Positions 45,794 through 55,983 of a stretch of 64,000 nucleotides of DNA are shown in pieces. The notes under the pieces are model-generated. The model ran no database searches and was not told the origin of the DNA. It saw only the letters and a program-made list of their open reading frames with translations. The first letter of the stretch is position 1. Every line of letters starts with the position of its first letter. The DNA is from Flavobacterium sp. FEMGT703F (lineage in GTDB: Bacteria > Bacteroidota > Bacteroidia > Flavobacteriales > Flavobacteriaceae): assembly GCA_002786385.1 (NCBI GenBank), contig PGCN01000024.1, forward strand, positions 62,001 through 126,000, in the 5' to 3' direction. A program made the position numbers and the translations under genes.

Positions 45794-46714
45794 ATGAACG
45801 AAATTAAAATATTCTGCCCGGCCACTATCGCCAACCTCAATTGTGGTTTTGATGTCTTAGGACTTTGCCTTGAAGGTATTGGCGACGAAATGGTGATACG
45901 CCAAACAACCGAAAAAGGCATTCGTATTACCAAAATCACCGGAGCCGATTTGCCTTTGGAAACAGCAAAAAACGTAGCCGGTGTTGCTGCTTTAGCTTTA
46001 GTAAATACAATTAACCCTGATTGCGGATTCGAAATTGAAATCCACAAAAAAATCAAAGCCGGAAGCGGTATCGGGAGCTCTTCAGCAAGTGCGGCGGGAG
46101 CTGTGTTTGGAATAAATGAGCTTTTAGGCCGACCGTTCACCAAACCTCAACTGGTTGATTTTGCCATGAAAGGAGAAGCTTTAGCCAGTGGTTGTGAGCA
46201 TGCCGACAATGTAGCGCCTTGTGTTTTAGGCGGCTTTACTTTGGTTCGCGGTTACAATCCATTAGATGTGATTAAAATACAAAGCCCGAGTGAATTGTTC
46301 GCTGTGGTATTGCATCCGCAAATTGAGCTCAAAACTTCCGATTCCAGGGCTGTTCTTCCGAGTGCTGTTCCATTAAAAGACGCCATAACGCAATGGGGTA
46401 ATTTAGGCGGATTCATAGCCGGCTTGTATACTAGTGATTATTCACTAATTAGTCGTTCCTTACGAGATGTAGTCATTGAACCGTATCGCCACAAACTCAT
46501 ACCCGGATTTGAAAACGTCAAAAATGCTGCACTGGACGCCGGTGCTTTAGGCAGTGGAATTTCAGGTGCCGGACCTTCAATTTTTGCCTTGTGCAAAGGA
46601 CAAGATAAGGCTGAAAAAGTAGCATATGCTATGAGTAGTAGCTTTCTCGATACCGGAATTGCTTTTGATTTTCATATTTCAAAAGTAAATGATGAAGGAG
46701 TAAAAACAATGTAA
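45794..46714 (+). CDS. thrB: Homoserine kinase (GHMP family)
   Basis: 306 residues. Phosphorylates homoserine for threonine synthesis. GHMP motif 1 FCPATIANLNCGFDVLG, ATP-binding motif 2 KAGSGIGSSSASAAGA, motif 3 GSGISGAGPSIFAL. Second gene of the thr operon, 85 bases after thrA across a repeat stem. Confidence 0.96.
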   Translation: MNEIKIFCPATIANLNCGFDVLGLCLEGIGDEMVIRQTTEKGIRITKITGADLPLETAKNVAGVAALALVNTINPDCGFEIEIHKKIKAGSGIGSSSASAAGAVFGINELLGRPFTKPQLVDFAMKGEALASGCEHADNVAPCVLGGFTLVRGYNPLDVIKIQSPSELFAVVLHPQIELKTSDSRAVLPSAVPLKDAITQWGNLGGFIAGLYTSDYSLISRSLRDVVIEPYRHKLIPGFENVKNAALDAGALGSGISGAGPSIFALCKGQDKAEKVAYAMSSSFLDTGIAFDFHISKVNDEGVKTM

Positions 46715-46785
46715 GAAGTATAAGTAACGAAGTACATAGTGAACTGTCTTTCGCACTGCCAACTTCGTAAAATCACACTTAAAAA

Positions 46786-48072
46786 ATGCAATATTTCAGT
46801 TTAAATAAAAATGCGCCCAGAGTGGGCTTTGAAGAAGCGGTAATTCAAGGATTAGCCCCTGACAGAGGTTTATATTTTCCGGAATCCATCACACCGCTTC
46901 CCCATTCTTTTTTTAAAAATATCGAGAACTTGAGCCGAGAGGAAATTGCTTTTGAAGCCATCAAGCAATTCGTTGGCGATGAAATTCCTGAAAACGAACT
47001 CAAACAAATCATAGCCGAGACACTTTGCTTTGATTTCCCTTGTGTGCCGGTTGAAGAAGACATCTACTCATTAGAACTTTTTCACGGACCAACGATGGCT
47101 TTCAAAGATGTCGGCGCCCGATTCATGTCGAGATGCTTGGGCTATTTCAATCGCCACAGCGATAAAAAAGTCACTGTTTTAGTAGCCACTTCCGGCGATA
47201 CAGGCGGTGCCGTTGCCAGCGGATTTTTAGGTGTAAAAGGTGTTGAAGTAATTATACTATATCCTTCAGGTAAAGTCAGTGAAATACAAGAACGTCAACT
47301 TACTACGTTAGGAAAAAACATCAAAGCTTTAGAAGTTGACGGTGTATTTGACGATTGCCAGGATATGGTTAAAAAAGCCTTTTTAGATGATAGCCTAAAA
47401 CACAAAAATCTGACATCAGCCAATTCCATCAACATTGCCCGTTGGTTGCCGCAAATGTTCTACATCTTTTTTGCTTACCAACAATTAAAAAAGCACAACA
47501 AACCACTCATATTATCCTGTCCGAGTGGCAACTTTGGCAACATTTGTGCCGGTATTATGGCCAAACGATTAGGTTTGCCTATTGCCCATTTTGTGGCTTC
47601 AACAAACGCTAACGATACTGTCCCGCGATTTTTAGCAGCCGGTAACTACGAGCCGAAACCCTCAGTAGCTACTATTTCTAATGCGATGGATGTGGGCAAC
47701 CCGAGTAATTTTATCCGAATCCAACAGTTGTACCGTTTCAATCTAGAGGAATTTGAAAAAGACTTCACCTCCCACTCGTTTTCTGATACAGAAACCGAAA
47801 AAGCCATACAAGACATTCACCATCGAACGCAATATATAGCCGAACCTCACGGTGCTGTAGGTTATTTGGGATTGAAAAAAGAAATGGCTAAACAGTCTGA
47901 TAGCCTTGGTGTTTTTCTGGAAACGGCTCATCCGATTAAATTTTTAGATGTGGTTGAACCGTTACTGGATTTGAAATTACCGATTCCGAAACAAATAGAA
48001 AGTGTTTTGGATAAAGAAAAAGTTTCGGTAAAGATTAAGACTTACGAAGATTTGAAAACGTTTTTATCTTAA
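46786..48072 (+). CDS. thrC: Threonine synthase (PLP-dependent)
   Basis: 428 residues. Turns O-phosphohomoserine into threonine. PLP lysine in FHGPTMAFKDVGARF, phosphate-binding loop VATSGDTGGAVASGF, NSINIARWLPQ and SCPSGNFGNICAG. Last step of the operon pathway. An unrelated secreted-protein gene follows after 7 bases. Confidence 0.96.
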   Translation: MQYFSLNKNAPRVGFEEAVIQGLAPDRGLYFPESITPLPHSFFKNIENLSREEIAFEAIKQFVGDEIPENELKQIIAETLCFDFPCVPVEEDIYSLELFHGPTMAFKDVGARFMSRCLGYFNRHSDKKVTVLVATSGDTGGAVASGFLGVKGVEVIILYPSGKVSEIQERQLTTLGKNIKALEVDGVFDDCQDMVKKAFLDDSLKHKNLTSANSINIARWLPQMFYIFFAYQQLKKHNKPLILSCPSGNFGNICAGIMAKRLGLPIAHFVASTNANDTVPRFLAAGNYEPKPSVATISNAMDVGNPSNFIRIQQLYRFNLEEFEKDFTSHSFSDTETEKAIQDIHHRTQYIAEPHGAVGYLGLKKEMAKQSDSLGVFLETAHPIKFLDVVEPLLDLKLPIPKQIESVLDKEKVSVKIKTYEDLKTFLS

Positions 48073-48079
48073 TTGCAAA

Positions 48080-48844
48080 ATGAAAACAAAGGTCAATCTA
48101 TTAGCTCTAGTGTTATTTTTTGGTCATTTCATGATGGCTCAAAATGATAGCATCAAAACTGCTAAAAAGATTTTGGTAGCCTCGGATTTGAATATCATCA
48201 CTTATCTAACAGAAAACGATAGCACTATTTATTACAATGAAGACGAGCCTTTAACTAAGTATTTCAATCTTGAATTAATTGACAAAAAATTGTATGACAC
48301 CAAAAAGAAAAAGGCCGTTTCTTTCCTTTTGGCCAATACTACTGTACACAAAAAAGTGGACGGCACCATTACTTTACCTTGCCAAAAGAAGACCGTTACC
48401 TTTACTGATCTTCCTTCTGAAGAAGAAACCCATCGCATGTATGAGTACATCGGAGAAATAACTGTGCTCAACTCCTATGTGGTTTACGGGATGTATTGGG
48501 AAGATTATGACTATAAATTAATCGATAAAACCAGCGGAGAAGAAATTAAAGTCTTTGTTGACTTCCCAAACATTTCAGCTGATAAGCAAAAAATTCTTTG
48601 TCTTGGTGCCAATATCTATGAGAATACGGCCGATTTGGATTTTTATACAATCGACAAGAAAAAGATGGTCCAGAAAATGAATGCCGCCTTTAAGTATTGG
48701 ATGCCTGCAGGCGAAGTTTCCGATATGTTTTGGAGTACTGATGGCTACTTCTATTTACCGATTGTAGCTTCAGCAAATTATTGGAAACCCGATGGTAATT
48801 TGAATGACCAATGGCAATACATCCGAATTAAACCTTTGCCATAA
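48080..48844 (+). CDS. Secreted hypothetical protein downstream of thrC
   Basis: 254 residues. Signal peptide 1-20 (FGHFMMAQ). Mixed alpha/beta with repeated Tyr/Asp strands and the ending YWKPDGNLNDQWQYIRIKPLP. No family recognised. It begins 7 bases after thrC and is probably transcribed with the thr operon, although nothing links it to threonine synthesis. A separate promoter precedes the next gene. Confidence 0.75.
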   Translation: MKTKVNLLALVLFFGHFMMAQNDSIKTAKKILVASDLNIITYLTENDSTIYYNEDEPLTKYFNLELIDKKLYDTKKKKAVSFLLANTTVHKKVDGTITLPCQKKTVTFTDLPSEEETHRMYEYIGEITVLNSYVVYGMYWEDYDYKLIDKTSGEEIKVFVDFPNISADKQKILCLGANIYENTADLDFYTIDKKKMVQKMNAAFKYWMPAGEVSDMFWSTDGYFYLPIVASANYWKPDGNLNDQWQYIRIKPLP

Positions 48845-48890
48845 TTCAATTACGATTTAGAATCGCCGTTTAACAAAAAGTGATTTCACT

Positions 48891-48898
48891 TATATTTG
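48891..48898 (+). promoter_or_regulatory. -7 box of the lipoprotein gene
   Basis: TATATTTG, 17 bases before ATG 48915. Confidence 0.65.
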
Positions 48899-48914
48899 TC
48901 CAAAATCTTACCCA

Positions 48915-50099
48915 ATGAAAAAAACAATCTCTTTATTAGCCTTCTTTCTCATCTTATCTTCTTGTGGTGTTCGCCAAACCCGTGACTTGTTGACTTCAGG
49001 AGATTATGACGCTGCCATTCAAAATGCTGTAGAAGGTTTGCGTGGTAACAAAACCGCTAAAGGCAAACAAGACTATGTGTATATGCTTGAAGAAGCTTTT
49101 GCCAAAGCCAAAGAACGCGATTTGCGCAACATCAATTTGTGGTTCAAAGATGCTAATCCGCAAAACTTAGAGAAGATATACGAGACTTACGTCCAACTCA
49201 ACGCGCGTCAAGAAAATATCAGACCATTGTTGCCCTTAAAATTGTTGAAAGAAGGTCGAGATGCCATTTTTCCTTTTGACGATTATTCGGATCAAATTGT
49301 AAGCAGTAAAAATGCTTTGGCCAAATATCTGTATGACAATTCTAAAGCGCTTTTAGCCAATAAAGACAAAATGGTTGTGCGTCGTGCTTATGACGATTTA
49401 ATGTATTTGAAAAATTTAAGTCCGAACTTCAAAGACACCGACAAACTCATTGAAGAAGCGCGTATCAAAGGAACTGATTTTGTAAGTGTGTATACGAAGA
49501 ACGAGACCAACATGGTCATTCCGGTACGTTTGGAAAATGACTTATTGGATTTCAGCACCTACGGTTTGAACGACAAATGGACAGTGTACCACAGCAATCG
49601 CGTTAAAGGCATTAATTACGATTACGGTTTGGTGGTGAACTTCCGACAAATCAACATCTCGCCGGAACAAATCAAAGAGCGCGAACTGCAAAAAGAGAAA
49701 GTGATTAAAGTTGGCCTCAAAAACCTACTCGACGCCAATGGCCACGTGGTAAAGGATAGTCTAGGCAATCCGATTAAAGTAGATGATATGCGAACGGTTC
49801 GCGCTACGATATACGAATTCTCGCAATTCAAAGCTTGTCAGGTAACAGCTAAGGTAGATTACATCGATTTCAACACCAATCAATTGTTGCAAACGTTTCC
49901 TTTAGCCAGCGAATTTACTTTCAACTACATGTACGCCAAATACCGTGGTGACAAACGCGCTTGTGAGCAGGATTATTTTCAATATTTCGATCGAAGAGCA
50001 GTGCCGTTTCCGTCTAACGAACAAATGGTATTTGACTCCGGCAACGATTTAAAAGCCAAACTAAAAGACATCATCACCCGAAACCGATTCAGGAGATAA
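48915..50099 (+). CDS. Hypothetical lipoprotein
   Basis: 394 residues. Lipobox ILSSC at 16-20. The N-terminal half is helical, with a TPR-like start (LLTSGDYDAAIQNAVEGL). The C-terminal half is beta-rich, with VRATIYEFSQFKACQVTAKV and VDYIDFNTNQLLQTFPL. Family not recognised; probably an envelope protein anchored in the outer or inner membrane. Ends in IITRNRFRR. Shared terminator with ytxJ. Confidence 0.75.
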   Translation: MKKTISLLAFFLILSSCGVRQTRDLLTSGDYDAAIQNAVEGLRGNKTAKGKQDYVYMLEEAFAKAKERDLRNINLWFKDANPQNLEKIYETYVQLNARQENIRPLLPLKLLKEGRDAIFPFDDYSDQIVSSKNALAKYLYDNSKALLANKDKMVVRRAYDDLMYLKNLSPNFKDTDKLIEEARIKGTDFVSVYTKNETNMVIPVRLENDLLDFSTYGLNDKWTVYHSNRVKGINYDYGLVVNFRQINISPEQIKERELQKEKVIKVGLKNLLDANGHVVKDSLGNPIKVDDMRTVRATIYEFSQFKACQVTAKVDYIDFNTNQLLQTFPLASEFTFNYMYAKYRGDKRACEQDYFQYFDRRAVPFPSNEQMVFDSGNDLKAKLKDIITRNRFRR

Positions 50100-50102
50100 A
50101 CA

Positions 50103-50134
50103 AAAAGCCGTCAATTAAGACGGCTTTTTTATTA
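50103..50134. terminator. Bidirectional terminator
   Basis: AAAAGCCGTC (50103-50112) / GACGGCTTTT (50119-50128) followed by TTATTAT. Serves the genes ending at 50099 and 50145. Confidence 0.88.
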
Positions 50135-50144
50135 TAAGTTGCTG

Positions 50145-50531
50145 CTAGATAAAATCCACTAACTTGGTAGCATCGATGCTTTCGTGTGAACGATCATATA
50201 TCGCTTTACCGTCTTTAATTAGAATCAATTGAGGCGATTGGTGATATACACCGAATCGATTGGCTATTTCATTGGAAATGTCGCGATGTTCTAATAAGTC
50301 TAAATAATACGGCACTACTTTTTCTTCTAAATCAAACTCTTGCTCAAACTGACGCAGCGCCATACGGCTGATACTGCAGCGGGTGCTGTGTTTGAAAATC
50401 ACCACCGGTTTTTCGGTAGATTCATTTACAATCTCGTTCAGCTGACCTAAATCGGTCAACGCTCGCCATGCCATGTTGCTTTCCTTTTCCGGTTCACCTG
50501 AGCCACCAAACATATTTTTAAACAAACTCAT
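50145..50531 (-). CDS. ytxJ: Bacillithiol-system redox protein YtxJ
   Basis: 128 residues, thioredoxin fold. VIFKHSTRCSIS places the single active cysteine (C52) in the TxCxxS context of YtxJ (DUF2847), with a cis-Pro loop HQSPQLIL. YtxJ is thought to act as a monothiol bacilliredoxin, implying that this organism makes bacillithiol (family knowledge plus inference). Confidence 0.88.
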   Translation of the reverse strand: MSLFKNMFGGSGEPEKESNMAWRALTDLGQLNEIVNESTEKPVVIFKHSTRCSISRMALRQFEQEFDLEEKVVPYYLDLLEHRDISNEIANRFGVYHQSPQLILIKDGKAIYDRSHESIDATKLVDFI

Positions 50532-50640
50532 ATCTCTTACCCCTTTTAACTTATCTCTTATCCCTTTTTACTTCATTTCCAAGCCATAACGTCATCAACA
50601 ACGTCAAACTGTCCTCTATAAGGACAAAGATAACCAAAAA

Positions 50641-50684
50641 AGCAGTCATTTTGTCCGTTTCAACACAATGGAATATAAATTGAC
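50641..50684 (+). promoter_or_regulatory. clpB promoter region with -24/-12-like motif
   Basis: TGG at 50669-50671, eight bases, TTG at 50680-50682, then AC: the geometry of a sigma-54 promoter. It predicts a start about 55 bases before the ATG. GTCATTTTGTCC (50645-50656) lies just upstream and recalls the TGTCATCTTGTC near dnaK. Confidence 0.42.
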
Positions 50685-50746
50685 GACTACAACCTGAAGT
50701 TTTCAAAACTTTTATTCCAAACAACAACACAAAGGAGAACAATACA

Positions 50747-53341
50747 ATGAATACAAACAATTTTACTATTAAATCACAAGAGGCCATTCAGCAAGCGCAG
50801 CAAATAGCGCAAGGCTTTGGTCACCAACAAATCGAAAACGAGCATATCCTTAAAGGAATCTTGGAAGTCGATGAAAATGTGACGCCTTTTATTTTAAAGA
50901 AACTCAACGTTAATGTCGACTTATTCAAAAAAATACTCGACAGTACTTTACAAAGCTTTCCAAAAGTTTCGGGTGCCGATTTAATGTTGTCCCGCGAAGC
51001 TTCCACTGCTTTGACCGAGGCGAATATCATTGCCAAAAAAATGAACGACGAATTCGTTTCGATTGAACATTTGCTTTTGGCCATTTTTAAATCGAAGAGT
51101 AAAGTCGCCCAAATCTTAAAAGACCAAGGTGTAACTTATAACGGTTTAGAAGCGGCTATAGCTGAAATCCGCAAAGGAGAAAGAGTAACCTCTGCCTCTG
51201 CCGAGGAAACCTATAATTCCTTAAACAAATACGCCAAAAACCTCAACGAATTGGCCCGAACCGGCAAACTTGATCCGGTGATTGGTCGCGATGAAGAAAT
51301 CAGACGCGTATTGCAAATCTTAACCCGTAGAACCAAAAACAATCCGATGTTGGTGGGTGAACCCGGCGTGGGTAAAACCGCTATAGCCGAAGGTTTGGCC
51401 CATCGTATAGTAGACGGCGACGTACCGGAAAACTTGAAAGACAAAATCGTTTACTCACTCGATATGGGTGCGTTGATTGCCGGTGCCAAATACAAAGGAG
51501 AATTTGAAGAGCGCTTGAAATCGGTCGTAAAAGAAGTAACTTCTGCCGAAGGGGATATCGTCTTATTTATTGACGAGATTCACACGCTTGTAGGAGCCGG
51601 CGGTGGCGAAGGTGCTATGGACGCTGCCAATATCTTAAAACCGGCTTTGGCTCGTGGAGAGTTGAGAGCTATCGGGGCAACAACTTTAGACGAATACCAA
51701 AAATATTTCGAGAAAGACAAAGCGTTAGAACGTCGTTTTCAAAAAGTAATGGTAGATGAACCCGATACTGAAAGTGCGATTTCCATTTTGCGTGGAATTA
51801 AGGAGAAATACGAAACCCATCACAAAGTACGTATCAAAGACGATGCGATTATAGCTGCGGTTGAATTATCGCAACGCTACATTACCAATCGTTTCATGCC
51901 GGATAAAGCCATCGACTTAATGGACGAAGCGGCTTCTAAATTGCGCATGGAAATCAATTCCAAACCCGAAGAGCTCGACGTCTTGGATAGAAAAATCATG
52001 CAATTGGAAATCGAAATTGAAGCCATTAAACGCGAGAATGACGAAGTAAAATTGAAATCGTTAGGCTTAGACTTGGCCAACTTAAAAGAAGAACGCAACG
52101 AAATCTTTACCAAATGGAAATCGGAGAAAGATGTAGTCGATAATATCCAAACCGTAAAACAAGAAATTGAAGACTTCAAACTAGAAGCCGAACGTGCCGA
52201 GCGCGATGGTGATTACGGTAAAGTAGCCGAAATCCGTTACGGTAAAATCAAAGAAGCCCAAGAACGATTAGAAGCATTACAAACGCAATTGGCCGAAAAC
52301 CAAGCCGGCAGTTCTTTGATTAAAGAAGAAGTGACTCGCGAAGATATAGCCGAAGTGGTTGCCAAATGGACCGGCGTTCCGGTGACCAAAATGCTCCAAG
52401 GCGAAAGAGAAAAACTCTTGCGTTTAGAAGACGAATTACACCACAGAGTAGTCGGACAAGAAGAAGCTATTGAAGCCATTAGTGATGCCGTACGCAGAAG
52501 CCGTGCCGGATTGCAAGATATGAAAAAACCGATTGGTACTTTCCTGTTCTTAGGAACTACGGGCGTTGGTAAAACCGAATTGGCCAAAGCCTTAGCTGAA
52601 TATTTATTCGATGATGAAAACGCTATGACGCGTATCGACATGAGTGAATACCAAGAACGCCACAGTGTGAGTCGTTTGGTTGGTGCGCCTCCGGGCTATG
52701 TAGGTTATGACGAAGGCGGACAGTTGACTGAAGCCGTGCGCAGAAAACCGTATTCGGTAATTTTATTGGACGAAATTGAAAAAGCGCATCCGGATACCTT
52801 CAACATCTTGTTGCAAGTGTTAGACGAAGGACGATTGACGGACAACAAAGGTCGCTTAGCCGATTTTAAAAACACGATTATCATCATGACTTCTAACATG
52901 GGAAGTCACATCATACAAGAGAAGTTTGAGAACCTCAAGGGCGGAATTGAAGCGGCTACGGAAACGGCTAAAACGGAAGTATTAGGCTTATTGAAACAAA
53001 CGGTTCGTCCCGAGTTTATCAACCGTATCGATGAAATCGTGATGTTTACACCATTAACCGCTGCCAACATCAAACAAATAGTTGGATTACAGCTGCAAAG
53101 CGTAACCAAAATGTTGGCCCATCAAAACATTACGATGGATGCCACACCGGAAGCCATTGCCTACTTGGCCGAAAAAGGTTATGACCCGCAATTTGGCGCC
53201 CGTCCGGTAAAACGTGTCATCCAACGCGAAGTACTGAACCAATTGTCTAAGGAAATATTAGGCGGCAAAGTGACTACAGACAGTATCATCTTATTGGATT
53301 GCTTTGACGGACAGTTGGTGTTTAGGAATCAAGGTATTTAA
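50747..53341 (+). CDS. clpB: Disaggregase ClpB (Hsp104 family)
   Basis: 864 residues. N domain 1-~145, AAA1 P-loop GEPGVGKTA (~204) and [13 protein letters not shown], a long coiled-coil middle domain (~400-520) that distinguishes ClpB from ClpC, AAA2 P-loop GTTGVGKTE (~602) and [12 protein letters not shown]. No VGF/IGF ClpP loop. Rescues aggregated protein with DnaK (encoded at 22171-24057). Its own terminator follows. Confidence 0.97.
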   Translation: MNTNNFTIKSQEAIQQAQQIAQGFGHQQIENEHILKGILEVDENVTPFILKKLNVNVDLFKKILDSTLQSFPKVSGADLMLSREASTALTEANIIAKKMNDEFVSIEHLLLAIFKSKSKVAQILKDQGVTYNGLEAAIAEIRKGERVTSASAEETYNSLNKYAKNLNELARTGKLDPVIGRDEEIRRVLQILTRRTKNNPMLVGEPGVGKTAIAEGLAHRIVDGDVPENLKDKIVYSLDMGALIAGAKYKGEFEERLKSVVKEVTSAEGDIVLFIDEIHTLVGAGGGEGAMDAANILKPALARGELRAIGATTLDEYQKYFEKDKALERRFQKVMVDEPDTESAISILRGIKEKYETHHKVRIKDDAIIAAVELSQRYITNRFMPDKAIDLMDEAASKLRMEINSKPEELDVLDRKIMQLEIEIEAIKRENDEVKLKSLGLDLANLKEERNEIFTKWKSEKDVVDNIQTVKQEIEDFKLEAERAERDGDYGKVAEIRYGKIKEAQERLEALQTQLAENQAGSSLIKEEVTREDIAEVVAKWTGVPVTKMLQGEREKLLRLEDELHHRVVGQEEAIEAISDAVRRSRAGLQDMKKPIGTFLFLGTTGVGKTELAKALAEYLFDDENAMTRIDMSEYQERHSVSRLVGAPPGYVGYDEGGQLTEAVRRKPYSVILLDEIEKAHPDTFNILLQVLDEGRLTDNKGRLADFKNTIIIMTSNMGSHIIQEKFENLKGGIEAATETAKTEVLGLLKQTVRPEFINRIDEIVMFTPLTAANIKQIVGLQLQSVTKMLAHQNITMDATPEAIAYLAEKGYDPQFGARPVKRVIQREVLNQLSKEILGGKVTTDSIILLDCFDGQLVFRNQGI

Positions 53342-53385
53342 GATACTAAGTCTTTAAAGTTAGAATATAAAGGTTGGTTGATTTG

Positions 53386-53424
53386 AAAATCCCTGACAGT
53401 TGTTTTTACTGTTGGGGATTTTTT
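53386..53424 (+). terminator. Terminator of clpB
   Basis: AAATCCC ... GGGATTT with an inner CAGT/ACTG pair, followed by TTTTATT. Confidence 0.75.
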
Positions 53425-53615
53425 ATTAAAATTTCCCTCAAGCCATTTCAATATCAACTGATAAACATATGGGGGTATATCTTTTCGAAAAATAAAAACC
53501 AAAGCTGTTGTTTTTTCGAATATAGGTAAATTGTATCGTATTTATTGAGAATACAACAGCCGTTTCCTAGCAAGTTAAATAGCGTCACAGCTTATCAACA
53601 ACCAAAACACGACCT

Positions 53616-53996
53616 ATGATTGACCTAATCAACCAACTCATCGCCATTAACTTACAGTTGTTCCACACTGCAGAACACAACCAACTCAAACTTAAAGATT
53701 TCAGAGATTGTGAGGGAAGACAAATCAGCGGTGCTAAGCTATTGGCCGACATCATGCTAAATAAAGAATTGATTCAACCAAGCGCTACCGAAAAAAACAC
53801 TTACCAACTGACCGAATTCGGCTATAATATCTGTTTGTTTGGTGGTTGGGAAAAGCACTTGGAAAATGAAAGTAAACTACAAGCTGTGATAGATAAACAC
53901 GCTGTACCAATAGTTAGTAAGACATCGAAAGAAATTCCAACGATCATCCTTTCGGTTATTGCAATTGTGGTTATACTCACTCTTTGCACACTGTAA
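53616..53996 (+). CDS. Small tail-anchored hypothetical protein
   Basis: 126 residues. Residues ~1-90 look like a winged-helix fold (LKDFRDCEGRQISGAKLLADIMLNKELIQPS followed by YQLTEFGYNICLFGGW). A hydrophobic C-terminal helix (IPTIILSVIAIVVILTLCTL) anchors it in the membrane. No family recognised. The winged-helix reading is from the pattern alone, and DNA binding is doubtful. Its 274-base upstream gap holds the clpB terminator and no clear -7 box. Confidence 0.6.
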   Translation: MIDLINQLIAINLQLFHTAEHNQLKLKDFRDCEGRQISGAKLLADIMLNKELIQPSATEKNTYQLTEFGYNICLFGGWEKHLENESKLQAVIDKHAVPIVSKTSKEIPTIILSVIAIVVILTLCTL

Positions 53997-54160
53997 CATT
54001 GTATTTTAAAGTCAAAACAGTTCTTTTTGATGATTTTTTTTCATCGGCTATCCTATTGATTTCCAGTTTTAAATAAAAAAAATGTGCTTTTAGTACTTTT
54101 TTTAGGTAGGGAATCTTAAAGCCTAATGGTTTTAAAGATAACTTAAAACTATTTATTACT

Positions 54161-54904
54161 ATGAAAAACATGAAAAAAACTTTGGCTTTTTTTGCCGTCC
54201 TGGCGGTAATGGCTTCTTGTTCGAACGACAGTGGAAGTGCAGACAGTTCAATGAAAATTTTAGCACGTGGTATTTACAACCCAAATGCTGCCAATAGAAA
54301 TGCGAACGGGGTAGCCTTGAACAGCGATGTGGTTTTATCGTCTTTTAAAATTAATTTAAAAGAAATTGAATTCGAATTTGCTGAAGGTTATGATGATGAT
54401 AATGAAAATGGCGATGATGATTCTTATGATGATGACGGTTTTTACAATGGTGATGACGAATTCGAATTGAATGGACCATTCGAATTGGATTTGTTAAACC
54501 AAAATGCAGTAGTAACCACTGTTACTATTCCTAACGGCACTTACGAAGAAGTAGAATTCAAACTACACCGTAACACCAACAGCAGTTCTCCTATGTTCAA
54601 CAAATCGATTGAAATTACGGGAACTATCAACGGAACTCCTTTTGTATTCTGGCATAATATCGATGAAGATTTTGAAATTGATTACGAAGATGCTAACCAA
54701 AATTTAGTGGTAAGCAACAACTCTTACGATATTGTATTCAACTTCGACTTAAACCAAGTGTTGAGTATGGTTGATTTAAGCAGTGCTGTAGACGGCGATG
54801 GCGATGGTTTGATTGAGATTGGACCGAACGATACCGATGGCAACCAAGCTTTGGCCAACCAAATTGCAAACAGCATTGAAGATTCTTGTGACTTAGATGA
54901 CTAA
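54161..54904 (+). CDS. Asp-rich lipoprotein, DUF4382-like pattern
   Basis: 247 residues (an alternative ATG at 54170 gives MKKTL). Lipobox AVMASC. After the signal an acidic stretch (EGYDDDNENGDDDSYDDDG) suggests calcium binding. Strand patterns FKINLKEIEFEF and VVTTVTIPNGTYEEVEFKL recall DUF4382-type lipoproteins, a weak resemblance. A further DGDGDGLIEI loop lies near the C-terminus. Terminator immediately downstream. Confidence 0.7.
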   Translation: MKNMKKTLAFFAVLAVMASCSNDSGSADSSMKILARGIYNPNAANRNANGVALNSDVVLSSFKINLKEIEFEFAEGYDDDNENGDDDSYDDDGFYNGDDEFELNGPFELDLLNQNAVVTTVTIPNGTYEEVEFKLHRNTNSSSPMFNKSIEITGTINGTPFVFWHNIDEDFEIDYEDANQNLVVSNNSYDIVFNFDLNQVLSMVDLSSAVDGDGDGLIEIGPNDTDGNQALANQIANSIEDSCDLDD

Positions 54905-54930
54905 TGTTTATTTTTGAGATCTTTGTTATG

Positions 54931-54968
54931 AAAAGCCTCAACCGTTAAAGGTTGGGGCTTTTTTTTTA
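54931..54968 (+). terminator. Rho-independent terminator
   Basis: AAAAGCCTCAACC / GGTTGGGGCTTTT around GTTAAA, followed by a T-run. Confidence 0.9.
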
Positions 54969-54993
54969 TCTTAGCTTCAACCAAAATTATGTT

Positions 54994-55410
54994 ATGAAAA
55001 AGATAGTCCTATTAATACTACTGTTGATTAGTTCAGCCAATACTTACGCCCAAACTATAGCGGAAACCGACTTAATCGGAACTTGGAAAGTCAAAAAGGC
55101 AACTGCCATAAAAGACGCAGACAAACCCGAAACCAAGGAATTAGTTAGCGGTTTCCAAAAAGCGACTTATACCTTCAATGCCGACCATAGTTTTATTTTT
55201 GACACCAAAAGCAACAGCAAAATGATGCTGCAATTGGTAAAAATGTTCCAAAAAAACCAATGGATATTCGATAAAAAGAAAAAGCAACTCAAAGTCGGAT
55301 TTAAAAAAGAAGGCTATTCGAATATTACTTTTATCGTAAAACAAGACGGTAAAAAAATTCTTTTCCTCATAGAAGATGCTCAAATTGAAATGCTGATGAA
55401 AAAAGCCTAA
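54994..55410 (+). CDS. Secreted lipocalin-like hypothetical protein
   Basis: 138 residues from ATG 54994 (MKKIVLL...). The longer frame from 54952 starts inside the terminator and is rejected. Signal peptide 1-20 (SSANTYAQ). The mature protein begins near IGTWKVKKA and has the alternating strands of lipocalin-like (DUF4488/DUF5004-type) small proteins, such as YTFNADHSFIFDT. Ligand unknown. It precedes the LuxR-type gene by 15 bases and may be co-transcribed. Confidence 0.7.
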   Translation: MKKIVLLILLLISSANTYAQTIAETDLIGTWKVKKATAIKDADKPETKELVSGFQKATYTFNADHSFIFDTKSNSKMMLQLVKMFQKNQWIFDKKKKQLKVGFKKEGYSNITFIVKQDGKKILFLIEDAQIEMLMKKA

Positions 55411-55425
55411 AATCAAACTTAGCTG

Positions 55426-55902
55426 ATGAAATCATTAAAACCATACCAAGAGTTTCTTCGCTATATCACAGTGATAACAGTGTTGCTTTTACTGCTTTGG
55501 TGGATGGAATTTAGATTTCTGGTAATACAAAGCGATTATGAAATCTATCTTTCCTTTTTGGCGGTTTTCTTTCTCTTTTTCGGGATTTGGGTAGCCACCA
55601 AAATCAACGTTCAAAAAGCAAAAACCATAATCATTGAAAAAGAAATCCTGATACCCGAAAAAACGTTCGTGCTGAATGAAACCGAACGCCAACGAAGAAA
55701 TATCAGCCAAAGAGAATTGGAAGTATTGGCCTTAATGGCGCAAGGAATGAGTAATCAGGAAATAGCCGACAAACTGTTCGTTTCTTTAAATACTGTCAAA
55801 ACACACAGCGCCAAACTCTTCGAAAAGTTAGAAGTAAAACGAAGAACACAAGCTATAGAAACTGCCAAAAAACTACAACTCTTACCTCCTACTTTAGCGT
55901 GA
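55426..55902 (+). CDS. Membrane-anchored LuxR-type HTH regulator
   Basis: 158 residues. Two N-terminal membrane helices (TVITVLLLLLWWMEF and IYLSFLAVFFLFFGIWVA), a short linker, then a LuxR/GerE helix-turn-helix: ISQRELEVLALMAQGMSNQEIADKL and FVSLNTVKTHSAKLFEKLEV. There is no receiver domain, so the signal must come through the membrane part or the linker. It precedes a DUF4199 membrane protein gene, an arrangement often seen in Flavobacteriia. Confidence 0.88.
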   Translation: MKSLKPYQEFLRYITVITVLLLLLWWMEFRFLVIQSDYEIYLSFLAVFFLFFGIWVATKINVQKAKTIIIEKEILIPEKTFVLNETERQRRNISQRELEVLALMAQGMSNQEIADKLFVSLNTVKTHSAKLFEKLEVKRRTQAIETAKKLQLLPPTLA

Positions 55903-55983
55903 TATATTCAAAATCATCCGAAAGTATGAGTCGAAAAACAATACAATTACCAACCTTTGCAACCTAATCCAAAACAATTTATT